Source: Carettochelys insculpta
Taxonomy: Eukaryota; Chordata; Testudines; Carettochelyidae
NCBI RefSeq assembly: GCF_033958435.1
Contig: NC_134138.1
Coordinates: 269,243,798 to 269,307,797, forward strand
Direction of reading: 5' to 3'
DNA: 64,000 bases
The translations under genes were made by a program, and so were the position numbers. The notes beneath the pieces were generated by a model, which worked only from the letters and a program-made list of their open reading frames with translations, was not told the origin of the DNA and did no database searches. How positions within the stretch are numbered: position 1 is the first letter of the stretch; every line of letters starts with the position of its first letter. This document shows, one piece after another, positions 23,575 to 35,290 of the stretch.

Positions 23575-23665
23575 GAGTGGAAGTGAGTCTGTCCCACGAA
23601 CGCTCATCACATAATAAATAATTCTGTTAGTCTTTAAAGTGCTGCAGGACTGCTGCTTTGTTTTA
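23575..23665 (+). mobile_element. Penelope-like element 3' tail fragment
   Basis: GAGTCTGTCCCACGAACGCT, CATAATAAATAATTCTGTTA and GTCTTTAAAGTGCTGCAGGA follow the tail type seen at 53469 and 62758. It is a solitary fragment. Confidence 0.7.
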
Positions 23666-24110
23666 CCGCTCCTGATGTGATCTATCAATGCAGAGGGGAC
23701 TGTTAAAGAGCAGGCAGCCAGCATCTTTAGCCTATTTGAAATGTGGCCATAAAGATTGCAAAAGACAATACTAAACAATTACAAAATACCAGAGTCTCTA
23801 CTGAGCTGGGGTTTGCTGGGGGCAGTCAGCAGCAGGAAATGGATTATGGTTCTGCGGTTAGACTTGTGCTAGCCCCAGCAGAGCTCAGAGAAGCAATCCC
23901 AGCCAGTAATGCACCCTCCCACCCTGCTCGTACACTGTAACACCATCCGACGGTGGCTGGAAAGCAAGGCACTCCAGCTGCACTTTCTCCCAATGGGCTC
24001 CAGCAGAACGGGTGTATCAAGAATTAGAGGCGGCATTTAAATCAGCTTTGAACAGCTGAGAACTTCCCCACTTTGGCCAGGTTCAACTCTCAGGTGGCCA
24101 GATTAGAGTA

Positions 24111-25078
24111 GGCTGCGTCTACTCTACAAGAAAAAATTGAATTTAAAGGAGTTAGCTAGATATTAAAACGTCACTGTCTTCACTGTAAATACCATTAGCT
24201 TGAATTAGTGAGCCTTAAGACCGATAAAAAAATGTTGATGTTACTGGATGGGTGTAGCATCAATTTCAAATGTAAAATTTCAAATAAAGGCCAATGTGGA
24301 AACTCCATGTCTTTAATTTGAATTTATTAGCCTCCAGAAGTATCCCCTATGTATCCCACAAAGCTATGCGGTGACCCTCCACATATAGCTGCTTCCTTCT
24401 CTGCTGCTCTCCATCCAGGAGCACAGGAAGAAGGTCACAGGAAGCCTGCAAATCTTTGATTGAATTAGAATTAAAATTTGGCTATGCCGAGTCCAGCAAA
24501 TATAAAGGTCTGGACATGCAGCTGATGGAACCAGGCAGGGGTGGACGGGGCTGGTAGCACAGCTGCCAGTCACTACACCAACATCCGCAGAGGACGCGCG
24601 GCACAGGGAACCCGGGAGGGTTTGCTGAAGGGACTGAAGGTGCAGCTGCCCGCTGCTACACCAATTTCCATGCAGCTGACAGAACTGGGTGAGGCTGGAC
24701 AGGGCTGATAGCACAGACACCCGCTGCTACACCAACATCCACCGAGGACACACAGCACAGGAAACCCAAGCTGGTTTGGGGGAGGTCTGAATTCTGTTAC
24801 TGGGTGCTCTGAATTCTGGGACAGTGCTTTGCATTCTGGGATTCTAATATGAAACACCCACAAGCCGCTGGGGCTAAGGCACTGTGCGATAGGTACCCTC
24901 AATGCACTGCTCATGCTGTCAAAATTGTATAGGGCAATGGGGACGCAGCAACTTGACACGAAAAAATGATGGGTCAAATTTCAAGAAGGTTTGTGGATAC
25001 TTAAATTCGAATTCATAAGAATGAGGTTAAAATTGAATTTATTAAAAATCAAATTTATCTTGTACTGTAGATGTCACC
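24111..25078. mobile_element. Inverted-repeat element, 968 bp, with internal duplication
   Basis: The left end GGCTGCGTCTACTCTACAAG is the imperfect reverse complement of the right end (...CTTGTACTGTAGATGTCACC), and inner parts pair as AATTGAATTTAAA- and AAATCAAATTT-type strings. The termini resemble Harbinger MITEs but no matching 3-bp duplication is visible (GTA against ACA). The middle holds two copies of a roughly 115-bp unit at 24514 and 24668 sharing CATGCAGCTGA, GCTACACCAAC and AGGACxCxCxGCACAGGxAACCC. Confidence 0.65.
24514..24785 (+). repeat. Two-copy internal duplication, 154-bp period
   Basis: CATGCAGCTGATGGAACCAG at 24514 and CATGCAGCTGACAGAACTGG at about 24668 begin two parallel units that stay alignable for about 115 bp. 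Both lie inside the inverted-repeat element 24111-25078. Confidence 0.75.
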
Positions 25079-25302
25079 ACAGTCAGATTTCAGCCCTTGT
25101 GTGTCACCAGAGCAGTACAAAGGTCAGAGGAAGTGGAGAAGATCTGGCCCTGCATTACAGGTGGTCAAAGGTTTCTGAAGAAGAACTTTTTCAAACAAAA
25201 TGTTTACATCTAAACTCAAAAATTTACCCCGAAAATTGTCGATCTGCTCAGTATGCTGTAAAAAACCCTGTGCCTCCCTCCCTCCCTTGATCCCACTTAT
25301 TT

Positions 25303-25323
25303 CACAACACACACACACACACA
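25303..25323 (+). repeat. (CA)n microsatellite
   Basis: A CA run of about ten units. Confidence 0.9.
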
Positions 25324-25489
25324 CTTTATGAAATCTTCCTAAGGCTGTTGCATTTTCATTTATCAAAATTAGGTTCAGTAAACTGGACATTTTGATAACC
25401 CTGTTGATTTACAAATTGCAAAACCTTTTGCAAAACATGGGCAAAAGGGTTTGCTTTCAATAGTCCACTATAAAAATAACTTCAATTTT

Positions 25490-26750
25490 TTTTTTCAGAA
25501 ACAAAGTTTTCATCTTCTTCTCCCCAGTCTTTAGTGTCCCCTGTGTCACTGCATGGGTTTGGCTTTGGTCTGCTCACCAAAGGATGATATTGTGGCTCTA
25601 TTGTAAATTCCAACCCGGGTCTTATCTCACAAAGGTTTCCCAGCCCTTAGCCATCGGAGTGAGACTGGGCTGTCTCTGCATATCAGCACACTCTGGTCCT
25701 TCAGAGTCTTGTCTGCAGAGGTTTACGCACTACCTTTTTCTCCCAGACTAAGCGTTCAGCAGTCCTTTGCCCTCCCCAGGATAACGAGTCCCATACTCAG
25801 CAATAATCGTTTCACCCTAGAGAGCAGTGGTGTCCAAAGTCCTTTACGCGTCATTGCAGGGGTCTCAAGTCTGCACCAGTCTGGAGACGAGGCCTTAGGA
25901 GACATTTAGTGGGTTAGCTGCCTCTTGTGTGCCTCCTCTTGGCCAGGGGTGGCTCTGCAGCACTCTCCTACCAGTTTCTCCCTCAGTGTTTCTTAACCCC
26001 ACGAAGGTTTTCTCATCCGCTCACCCCTTTTTCCTCAGAAGTTTGAGTTTATTCACATAATAAAGCACTATAATAAATCTCAAAGTCCCCAAATACCATT
26101 TATCACTTTTACCCTCTGTCAAGGTCACTCCCAGGTTTTTCCTGCTTGTAGGCAGAGTAGAGATACCCCAAATCCCAGGTCATTCCCAGAAGTCACCAAT
26201 TCACCCTAATCCCAGACCTTCCAGCTTTGGCCCTTCCTGCCTTGACAGGCCATTCCCAGACTCTGCCTCACATTCCTGGCTCCCATCCTAGAATCTAGGC
26301 CTTCTGTGAAAGGCTTTCTTTGTTCCAGTACTTAAGGGCAAGCCAGCTTCATGCAAGGCCCTTATCCTCTCTGTACTCATGGAACCAGCCAGGGGACCCT
26401 AACCACGAAAGGGCTCCTGCCTTCCTCCTAAGACCTCCCTGCTGCTCCAGTCTCCTCCTACATTGCCTGGTTTTGGTTTTTGTTTTCAAGGCCATTGCAG
26501 GTCTTTAACCCAGATGTCTGGGTCTTCTGCCCAGAATTCCTTAGTACAAGCTGTCTGGGCTCCTTTTGCCATCCGGCAACATGAAAGACATCTCACACGC
26601 CCCTCTCCCTTCCATCTCCAGGGTTCTCATTAGTGGAACAGAGCCTTGTACAATCCTTTCCCATTTCCTGCAGGTTTTTCTGTGGCCCGCAATCACCTAA
26701 TCTGAGAAGAAAGCCAAGCACAGATGGGAGCTGGGCTGTGTCTTTAAGGG
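25490..26750 (-). mobile_element. Possible LTR of an endogenous retroelement
   Basis: The stretch is pyrimidine rich and non-coding. Around 26055-26085 it holds several ATAAT/AATAAA-like strings near ACATAATAAAGCACTATAATAA, and its organisation recalls turtle LTRs read from the minus strand. No TG...CA boundary or flanking duplication was identified, so the limits and the class are guesses. Confidence 0.25.
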
Positions 26751-27859
26751 CAGCTCACTCTATGACAGTACAGGAGTAGAGAACAATGAATGTGATTATG
26801 CAACAGATCAGTTATCCTCCCCAAGCAAAAGCAGAGCTCCAGTTGTATTAGCCATGTAAGGAGCAGGGCTGTACAAATGAGAAATCTTTTCTCATGAAAT
26901 TTAACCAAATTATTTGTGGTTTTATTTCAGCCATCTCACTTGCATGGGATTTTCTGAGTATGACTTGTTTTCACTGCAAAAACCTTAGTGGGGGGTTGAC
27001 ATGGAAAATTAATCTTGATTTGAGATATTGAGATTTTGCTGGAAAATTCACTAACGTTCCTATTTTGGAAGTTTTTAGCAAAGCCTAGTAATGAAACTTG
27101 CATCTATTTTGTAATAAAAAGTGATTCAAAGTGGCATGCACAGTGCGGTTGTAAATAGCATGGTCAAGGCAGTAGCTCGGATTCTGATCTTCAATGGAGT
27201 TCTGGATTCACATTAGCATCACTCTGATTAGAAACTGACTCACTGCTCCTACATGCAAAAATAAGCCTGAAAATTAAATGAACACAAAGCCACCTGGTTT
27301 CTTTAGTTCACAGGAGCCACATCAGGCCCAGGAATGAAGAGAACTTGTGCCCAAAAGAGCCCTCCCCAAGGAGCCCTTCTACAGACACAGCCCATCACAG
27401 AACCAGTATATCAAGGAGCAGCTGCTCAGGCATATGAATCAAAATCTGACACTCACATACCATTTCATGATATGTGTTTCAGATGATGGAAGAGGCAAAC
27501 ACAATGTCCTGGATCCAAAAAACCACTGAAGTCAGTGGAAAAATTCACATTCATTTCAATGGAGTTGGGATCAGGCATTGAAGCAAGAACTAATATTCAG
27601 GAGAATCCAAGACTTTATTTTAACACAGCTTCAGGATCCTTTGATGAAATTATAGCTGCATAACTTAATCTGTCTCAGTTTATTTTAAATGCATCTAGCC
27701 CATTCTCTACGCACACATATACTCCAATCAATGAGAATCTTACAGTGAGTAAAAAATGATGGACTCTCCCGAACACCAACAAGAATCAGTCTCCTTCTCA
27801 AAGGCCTCAAACAACACACGAGTTGGCAGGGTTACCAAAGTCAGAGCAGTGTAACTCAC
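26751..27859. other. No feature seen
   Basis: Anonymous sequence. No gene recognised. Confidence 0.35.
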
Positions 27860-27866
27860 TGTTCTC

Positions 27867-28902
27867 AAACTACAGTACCCACCTAAGGAAGTGAGGAAGC
27901 AGATTGACAGAGCCAGACAGGTACCCAGAAGGCACCTGCTACAAGACAGGCCTCAAAAGGAAAACAAGAGAACACCACTGACCATCACATATAGCTCCCA
28001 CCTAAGGCCTCTCCAACACATCATCAGTGATCTGCAACCCATCCTGAACAATGATCTTTCACTCTCACAGACCTTGGCAGGCAGGCCTGTCCTCGCCTAC
28101 AGACAGCCTGCCAACCTTAAACAAATCCTCACCAGCCACTATAAATCACAAACTAGTAACTCTAAGCCTGGAACCAGCCCCTGCAACAATCCTCGCTGCC
28201 AACTCTGCTCACATATCTACACCAGTGACATCATCACAGGACCTAACATCAACCATAACATTAGGGGCTCCTTTACCTGCATATCTACTAATATAATATA
28301 TGCCATCATGTGCCAGCAATGCCCCACTGCAATTTACATTGGCCAAACTGGACAGTCTTTCCGTAAAAGAATAAATGGACATAAATCGGACATCAGGAAC
28401 GGTAATGTACAGAAGCCTGTAGGAGAACACTTCAATCTCCCTGGACACTCAGTAGCAGATTTAAGGGTGGCAGTCCTGAAACAAACAAATTTCAAAAATC
28501 AGGTGGAAAGAGAAATCTCTGAGCTGCAATTTATCTGCAAATTTGACTCCATTAACCAAGGATTAAACAGAGACTGGGAGTGGCTCGTACTTTACATAAG
28601 CAGCTTCTCTGCCCTGGGTGTTAATATCCCCCCATTAGACACTGACAATGGATCATATCCCCCTGTCTGATCTGACTTGTTTTTTCCTCTTTTGATACAT
28701 GCTATTGATAATGGGCTATTTCCACCTTGCTGAACAGACCTTGTCAGCTCTGGCCCTCCCTTTTTCTGGGACCCCACTCTTTAAATACCCCTCTGAAACC
28801 GCCCTCGCCCCCATTCATGCATCTGATGAAGCGGGTCTTTGCCCACAAAAGCTTATGCTCCAAAATATCTGTTAGTCTATAAGGTGCCACAGGACTTCTT
28901 CT
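27867..28902 (+). mobile_element. Penelope-like retroelement, 5' truncated
   Basis: Starts at AAACTACAGTACCCACCTAA, aligned with the end of the RT region of the copy at 20214, and ends after the tail GATGAAGCGGGTCTTTGCCC, AAGCTTATGCTCC, AAGGTGCCACAGGACTTCTT. TGTTCTC occurs on both sides (27860-27866 and 28903-28909), a likely 7-bp target duplication. The reverse transcriptase is entirely missing. Confidence 0.8.
27891..28670 (+). pseudogene. PLE linker and GIY-YIG endonuclease, open frame
   Basis: An uninterrupted 259-codon frame covers the C-terminal half of a Penelope-type polyprotein: a basic region (RKQIDRARQVPRR), a linker with the cysteine cluster PCNNPRCQLCSH, and the nuclease with IYAIMC (about 28298), IYIGQTGQS (28332-28358), a following basic KR patch and the EHFNLPGH block. 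The frame closes in the normal C-terminal region. It lacks the RT, so it cannot copy itself. Because the first Met lies within the element by chance, there is no reason to assume expression; the frame may be open simply because the copy is young. It shows the sequence missing from the copy at 20214. Confidence 0.85.
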
Positions 28903-28909
28903 TGTTCTC

Positions 28910-30170
28910 TGTTTGTTGTGTGTTACACATCCCATTCTGGCCTGGACTGATCTACAGAAGGTACCAGCATGCTGCTACTCCTAGCTAGGCGATTTAGCAC
29001 TTCTGGTTTATTCTGCTTTAGTTCTAGCGATCCTGGATTTGAGCCAATGACAACAAAAGTGACAATTGCTACGAAAAGCAAGGACTTGTCCGGGGTCAGA
29101 AATGCTGTGGGTCTCAGGTACTCATGAGAGCGGCTTTTGTCCTGGAAAATTCTATAAGGTACTGTTCCCTGTGTTACATATCTCCCTGTAGTGCATGGGT
29201 AAAACCAATTGTTTTTGTCAAGGTCCAGATTTCTTGGTCAAAGCATAGGCAGGTCCAGATTTAAAAAACACAAAAATAACAATGATAATCATAAAAAAAA
29301 AAACATGGTTTGTTCAAAAGAATTTGGCAGTCCAGATGTGCCCCTAGTCTGCTAACGACTACCCCTGCACTAGTGCTAGCCCACAATACTGCTGCCTGTG
29401 AGAGAAGCCAGTGTTTTAGCTCAGGCTCTGGGCTCTGGAAGACATACTTAGGTCTTCTTGAGAACTGGGGGTAGCTTACAAAATTCTCCTCCCCGCCACT
29501 CTAGAAAATTTGGGGATTTCATTAGGACACTTAGGACTTGGTTCAACTACTTTGTTCCATGCGGTCTTGGCCATTGTTTGATTTCAGTTTCCTCCTCCAT
29601 TATGACCGGGACTTCCGGATCTCCTGGCAAAGGACAGCAAGAATGAGTGCACCTGCGCACACGTGTGTGTGTGTGTGTGTGTACATAAAACTAATTCACT
29701 TACAAGAGTCCAGCAAGTGATCAAGGCCATTCTGGGCAGCATTCTCACCATAAACAAACTACTGTGGGGCCCTCTACTCCTGTAGGAATACTTAAAAGGG
29801 CCACAGACAAGTGATATTAAAAATGGCCGTGCATCTTCTAAATAGTAGGAGTGAAGAAAAGAAATGCTCTGTGGTGGTTGGTTACTTTGAAATAGGTTCC
29901 TTCCCTCCGCAAGACTTCCTACTTTGAAAATGGAATGGGTGGCCTAATTATGTAACTACAAAACATGTAAGAATTACTTCAAAAGCATTACTCTATTCCA
30001 GCAAGTACACAACCACTTATTATTTCATTATATAAAGGCCCAGAATGGCTGTTTAAAAATAACAGCTCTGCCATCAAATACAGTTTTATTTTCCCCCAGT
30101 ACTTAATTACTAAGGAGCCTGCATTTTTCTCCCACTGCTAATACGTATTTTATAAACGTCCCAGAAACAT
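28910..30170. other. No gene seen, one short GT run
   Basis: Apart from a GT run at 29660-29682 I see no feature. Frames are short and without motifs. Confidence 0.4.
29660..29682 (+). repeat. (GT)n microsatellite
   Basis: About 11 GT units. Confidence 0.9.
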
Positions 30171-30779
30171 GGGGCCAGATCCTGAGCTGGTGTAAATCAC
30201 TGCCTTTCTATTGACTTTTGTGAAACTACATACATCTGTTTTCAGTGAGGTATAGCCCAAGTGAAGTCAATGGGTTTGGCACTACTTCTACTTATGCCGG
30301 TGAAATTAGTGTCAATAAATGTAAAATTTGTCAAACTGAGCCTAATTCACTTTTGCCAGGTCTTATCACGAGTCTTGCAATTTTTTAGGTACATTTCTTA
30401 AAGCTTCCGCTTCCATGGGAATCTCAACTTTCTTTAAAAAAAAAATAAAAGAGTAAGATTCTCACCCTGGTAGTTGTGGAGAAAACCTAAAGACATAAAG
30501 TGGGAGCAGCCAAAAAGCAAAGAAAAAGAACCTAAATTTATTATTTTAAATCAATCTCATGACGTTTGGGACCTGACTTGTGACTTTGGAATGTGGGAGG
30601 ATGGCAGTATTAGCAATACAGCATTCTCCTCAGGCGAGGTGTAGGACAACTAGGCGTAAGTCCGCCTTCAGGCCTGGGATCATTTGCCTTGAATAGCATT
30701 AAAGAAGGGGGTGTTTCAGAACATGGCAGAGATGAACTGTGGTGAAAGGAAGCATGGGCAAGGTAGACATCTGCCATGA

Positions 30780-30975
30780 CAGTTCTACATTCGGAAAAAT
30801 TTCCTAACTATCAGGGTGGTTAAACACTTGAATTAATTTCCTAGGGAGATTGTTAGACAAATACCTGTTGTGGATGGTCCAGATAGTACTTGGTAATGAC
30901 ATGAGCACAGGGGATGGGACTTGATGACCTCTCAAGGTTCCTTCCAGTTCTAGTACCCTATGATTCTATAACCAG
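30780..30975 (+). mobile_element. CR1 LINE 3' end
   Basis: TTTCCTAACTATCAGGGTGG and CTAGGGAGATTGTTAGACAA encode the CR1 reverse transcriptase terminus, followed by GGATGGGACTTGATGACCTC, TCAAGGTTCCTTCCAGTTCT and the terminal TATGATTCTATAA. Plus orientation, 5' truncated. Confidence 0.9.
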
Positions 30976-31094
30976 AATGAGCATTGGAGCAGTGAAGTTG
31001 CAACAACCTGGGCTTCAGCACAGGCTACTTGATTGAGAGTTCTGGGTGGGCTTGTACAGCTGGTGCAGCTTTACTACTCTAGTACCCAAACTAA

Positions 31095-32058
31095 GGCCTT
31101 GTTTACACTACCCAGTGTTGTCACCAAAACCTGCCCTTTGGCAACAAAACAGGGAGAGTGTTCACACTGCAAGGAGACTTTTATCAGGAAAAACACCCAG
31201 TTTCAGCAACAGAAAACTTCCAGCCCTATGAGAGACTTTTGTCGTTTCCCCTTCTTTTGTTGTTGACAAAGAGCTAGCAAAGCAACTGGTATTTGTTGAC
31301 AGAACTGGTTTCCACCAGTATCCCACAATGCCCTGCTCTTATGGCTCTGCTCGGTGTTTTTTATCTTTGCTGTCCTGTCCCTTTTAAAGCTTTGGGAAGT
31401 ATGGGACAGATGAGTGAGCTGCTCCTTTCTGGAACAAAGAGCAAATCACTGGTGTGCGCCTGTGCCGCCTGGGACTAGGAACACAGCAGCAGGCACAGGT
31501 GCTGCAAGGCCGGGGGACAGGCTGCTGTTCTGCTTTGACAATCCTCAGCCCAGAGAGCTCACAGAGCTCCCCATGATGCTGCTCCTGGTAGCTGAGGAGG
31601 CTGTGGGAAAACAAAGCAGAGGGAATCCCAAGGTGCAAGGGCGACATGCGGCAAGTGCACAAGGGGTCACACGTACCTTCAAGTGCCCACACTCACTGTC
31701 AGCGCTGCAGTGGGGAAAGCTTAGCAAGGTGGAGAGGGGGTGAGGCAGGGGTGGAGCAAGGACAGGAGGGGGTGAGGCTTGGGTGATTATTCCCTGCGCT
31801 GGGGAGGGGTCCTCCCCAGAGCCCTCTTCACCAGTCGTCTCTAATGAGATGTGATCGTCTCTGCCTTCCCACAACACTGCACTTTGAGATACATACTCAC
31901 AGTGCATTGCTCCCACTGTCAGTGATGGTGCCCGCCACGTGGACATGATCTGCCAACAGAGGGAGTGAGTGTGAACATCTTCTGGCACATTTTGTTTCAC
32001 CAACTTTTGAATCTCAGCCTAAGTTTTGTCAGCAACACTTGGTAGTGCAGAGTAAGTC
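31095..32058. mobile_element. Inverted-repeat element, 964 bp, TAA target site
   Basis: Termini GGCCTTGTTTACACTACCCA and ...ACTTGGTAGTGCAGAGTAAGTC are imperfect inverted repeats, with GTGTTGxxxxxAAAAC pairing inward on both sides. TAA lies immediately outside each end (31092-31094 and 32059-32061). The central 600 bp (about 31350-31990) is more GC rich and unlike the arms. Open frames there (up to 152 codons on the minus strand) show no domain. Confidence 0.75.
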
Positions 32059-32061
32059 TAA

Positions 32062-32788
32062 CTAGATCAGAGCTAGATGGGGTATCTCCATGGAAGCTAT
32101 AGTCACAGCCCAGGATTGCAGTACAAACAGACCTGTGGGCTGGTGTCAATCCAGAGTCATTTCACTGATGTCTGAAGAGTCGTTCTGGTGTCAGGTCGCT
32201 GCGAGTGAGAGGACATGCATTTAATAATCGGATTGTAATGTATTCTTTTGTCAGTCCAAAAGCAGCTTGGCTTTCCTATGGCTGCCATGCCAGAAACATC
32301 TCTATGGCTGTTAGATAAGTGAAGTTGTCAGACTGGGCTTTGAGGAATTATATAACTTTATCCTGCTCACTCACCCATTCTTAATTTGAAATGAGAAAGC
32401 TTAGCAGGGTGATGGCTTCTGATTGGTCAAGAAAAAAATGAACTCCAGGCTTGAATTGAATTGTGCCTTATTTAGGAGAAAATGGGGGGATGCAGGTAGC
32501 AAAGAGCCTGGATTTTGTTTTATTCATACCTATTTGCACTCCTGAGTAGGGTTACTAAAGGCAAAAGTGGCAAGAAAGCTCTAATATCACAGAAGCAGCT
32601 CCACTCTCACGAATGGCACCCAAAGCACCTGTGTTACCCAGCCAGCAGAGGACAAAGACAGAGTGAGAGAGACAAACTCTGTCTCTGCCACTCCACTCAA
32701 AAATGCCATCTCCAGCTGAAATCGTGGCACTGCTGATTAATGGCAAAACTCCCACTCTTGTCAGCGGAGCCAAGATGTCACCCTCAGT
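32062..32788. other. No feature seen
   Basis: Anonymous sequence between two DNA transposons. Confidence 0.35.
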
Positions 32789-32796
32789 CTCTAAAC

Positions 32797-33522
32797 CAGC
32801 AGTTTTCAACCAGTATACCGTAAGAACTGTCCAAGTGTGTCGTGAAATTTCGCCTATTTCCCCTCACTGTGATTCTTTGCAGAGGCCATGGAGGAGGGAG
32901 GGGATTGATAACTCTGCACCAGCTGGAGCTCAAGCAGCAAGGCTGCCTGAGTCCCAGCTGATGTGGGTTTCATCAGTTTCCCCATTGTGGTAGCTCTTTG
33001 CAGCACCACTTTGAGGGGAAATGCCAACCCTTCAGGACCCTGTTTGCACTGGCAGGCAGCTGAAATGCCCCTTCACAGCCCAAATGAGCTGACAGGGAGC
33101 CTACTCCAACTCCCTGCTGTGGCAAGGGGGAGGGAGGAAGGGCAGGAGCATTTGGCTCTGGGACATGGTTTAAATGCCGCATCCTGGCTCCAACAGGCTG
33201 GCAGGGAGGGGAGCCGGCTTGCAGTGGTTACTTGTTTATTCAACATCCCAAGCATGATGTTGAGCAGATTTTGAAAATGTGTCTCTGCTCGCTAAGACAA
33301 TATATTCTGTGATGGATTTGAAACATTAATGCATTTGATGCTTGTTTAGCTTGTTGTGTGCACTACTATATTGCAAATCTCTTTAGTGAGACTGTCACCA
33401 TAACAAATATAAGTAAAAGTGATGTTTATGAGAAGTTGATTCAGCTGAAAAAAGTGGGTGTGCTGTGGAATTGTTTGTCTCATGGAAGTGTGCCATGCTG
33501 TTGAAGAGATTGGGAACCACTG
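32797..33522. mobile_element. hAT-type element, 726 bp
   Basis: Ends CAGCAGTTTTCAACC and GATTGGGAACCACTG are imperfect inverted repeats. The flanks CTCTAAAC (32789-32796) and CTTTAAAC (33523-33530) differ at one base, a convincing 8-bp target duplication. It shares interior blocks with 11602-12273 (GATTCAGCTG, GTGGAATTGTTTGTCTCAT) but has fewer internal tandem units. No transposase. Confidence 0.85.
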
Positions 33523-33530
33523 CTTTAAAC

Positions 33531-34737
33531 TCCGCCCTCAAGCTGAGTTAAAGATCCTGGGACAGCGTCTTAGCCAGTGTGAATCAGCAGAGTTACACTG
33601 ACCAGCAGCCATCACCAGCTATTTGGCCTAGTTATGCTATGCTTATCGTTCACATGCAGAATTTCGAAGGTATTTAGGTACCTAACTCTGGGGAGCTCTG
33701 GGCCTCCATCACGGCAGTCTGTCTTCATAGCAGTCAATAACGAGTAGGATGTCTTCATGTCACCCTCCTATTTGTGAGTCCGTCGATGGCTGATCGGCCC
33801 AATTCTGCAACCACAGATCTTATCACAGAAGGGGCAGGTGTTGGTAGTTATTCAGGGGGGGTGAGGGGCAATTTGTGATGCTCTTTTCTTTTTCTCCACC
33901 CTCCTCATCTGCACTGCGGTGGGACCTCTCAAATAGCACCTACAGCTTTTATCCAAGTTCTTGGAACAATTCCTTTTACTGTGGTATCTGATTGCAACAC
34001 TCACTAGAAATGATCTTACTTGAAGTGACCTGTACAGGACATCACTGGCTTTACCACTTGTGTAGCCTGCCACCATCCCAACTTCAGGCTAATGTAAATC
34101 TTTTGTACCACGACCTCTCATATCAAACCCTTTGGACAGCCTCAATCCATCTATCCTTTTTTGCCATAATTAAGGATAACAATGGTGAGTGATCCATCAC
34201 AGTCAGCAGTCAGTCAGTTCACACTTGAACTTCATCCCGCATCTTCTTGCCAATTCCAGGCACTCCCAAACAAGAGAAGTGGGTCCTCAAAAATATAGGC
34301 TGTAAACCTCTTAGTTTCCAAAGCAGCTAGGCAAGAAGAGTTCCTTGGTAGCCTAAGCAAGGCTAAGCAGCTTGAAGTAGCTGCCTTCCTTGCAGGGTGG
34401 ATGAACAAAGTATCTCTGTAGCTGGGCCAGAGCAGTGAGTTACAGACAAATGTAAATAGCCTGAGGGGCTGTTGGCACTGTTCTTCATGCAGCTGGCAAT
34501 GTTTTATGGGATGGTCCCAGCAAAGGGGAGGGCTTCCAAGAACAGAACAGGAAACCCTCCAGCTACAGAAATGGGTCTCAAGGGACATGAGTGAAATCCT
34601 AAGTCTGATGTGTTTCTTTTTCCAAGTCCGTGTTCCACTTCTATCCGAAAATATGTCCAGAATTCCAGGTAGTCTGTGTAAGTTTAGAAGCCAAAGTTGG
34701 CACTACTTATAAAATCTGCCTGCATCCTGGGCACACA
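33531..34737. other. No feature seen
   Basis: Anonymous sequence. No gene or confident repeat. Confidence 0.4.
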
Positions 34738-35163
34738 GTCTATGTCTGACTAGTGGGATTGGTCAGCAGAGTTTTTTGTCAGAAGACATCTCGCAACAAA
34801 ACTTCTGTTGATAGATTGTGTCCTGACCACAGATCAGATCAAAAAAGCGATCCACTTTGGACTGCCTGGGCACTCTACCGGCAAAACAGCCACCCAGAAG
34901 CACAGCAGACAGGGTAGTGCAGTGCCCGAGAGGCCTTTTCTATTGACAGAAGGCCCCTCAGGACATTCATAGCAATGTTTTGTCAACAGATCTCTGTCAA
35001 CAGAGGCGTTCTTCCTCGTGGGGGGCGGAGTGCAGCTGTTGACGAAAGTGCTGAGTTCTGTTGACTTACCGTCGACAGAACATCCTTGGCAACCTGGACA
35101 CTCTGCGGGTTTTGTTGAAAAACCATCTGTTTTGCTGACAAATCCCTCTAGTCTAGACATAGC
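34738..35163. mobile_element. Harbinger-type MITE, about 425 bp, GTCGAC family
   Basis: Left end TCTATGTCTGACTAGTGGGATT pairs imperfectly with the right end (AATCCCTCTAGTCTAGACATAGC). Internal TCTGTTGACAGA/TGTCGACAGA-type strings recur, as in the copies at 48941, 49885 and 59740. The exact left boundary is uncertain by a base or two. Confidence 0.65.
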
Positions 35164-35205
35164 AAGTAGGCACATGAGAAATTTTATGCCTCAATGAATA
35201 CATAA

Positions 35206-35290
35206 GGCCAGATCCTCAGCTGGTACAAAACAGCATCACTCCATTGACTCCAATGGAGGTATGACAGTTTACACCAGCTGAGGATCTGGC
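35206..35290. mobile_element. 85-bp palindromic MITE
   Basis: GGCCAGATCCTCAGCTGGTA on the left and TTTACACCAGCTGAGGATCTGGC on the right are nearly perfect inverted repeats; the centre pairs as TCCATTG/CAATGGA. Other copies are near 30172, 43624, 49403 and 56646. Confidence 0.75.

Noticed and set aside
27347..27529. Short plus-strand frame as a host exon
   Set aside because: 60 codons, no flanking splice consensus that fits and no recognisable domain.
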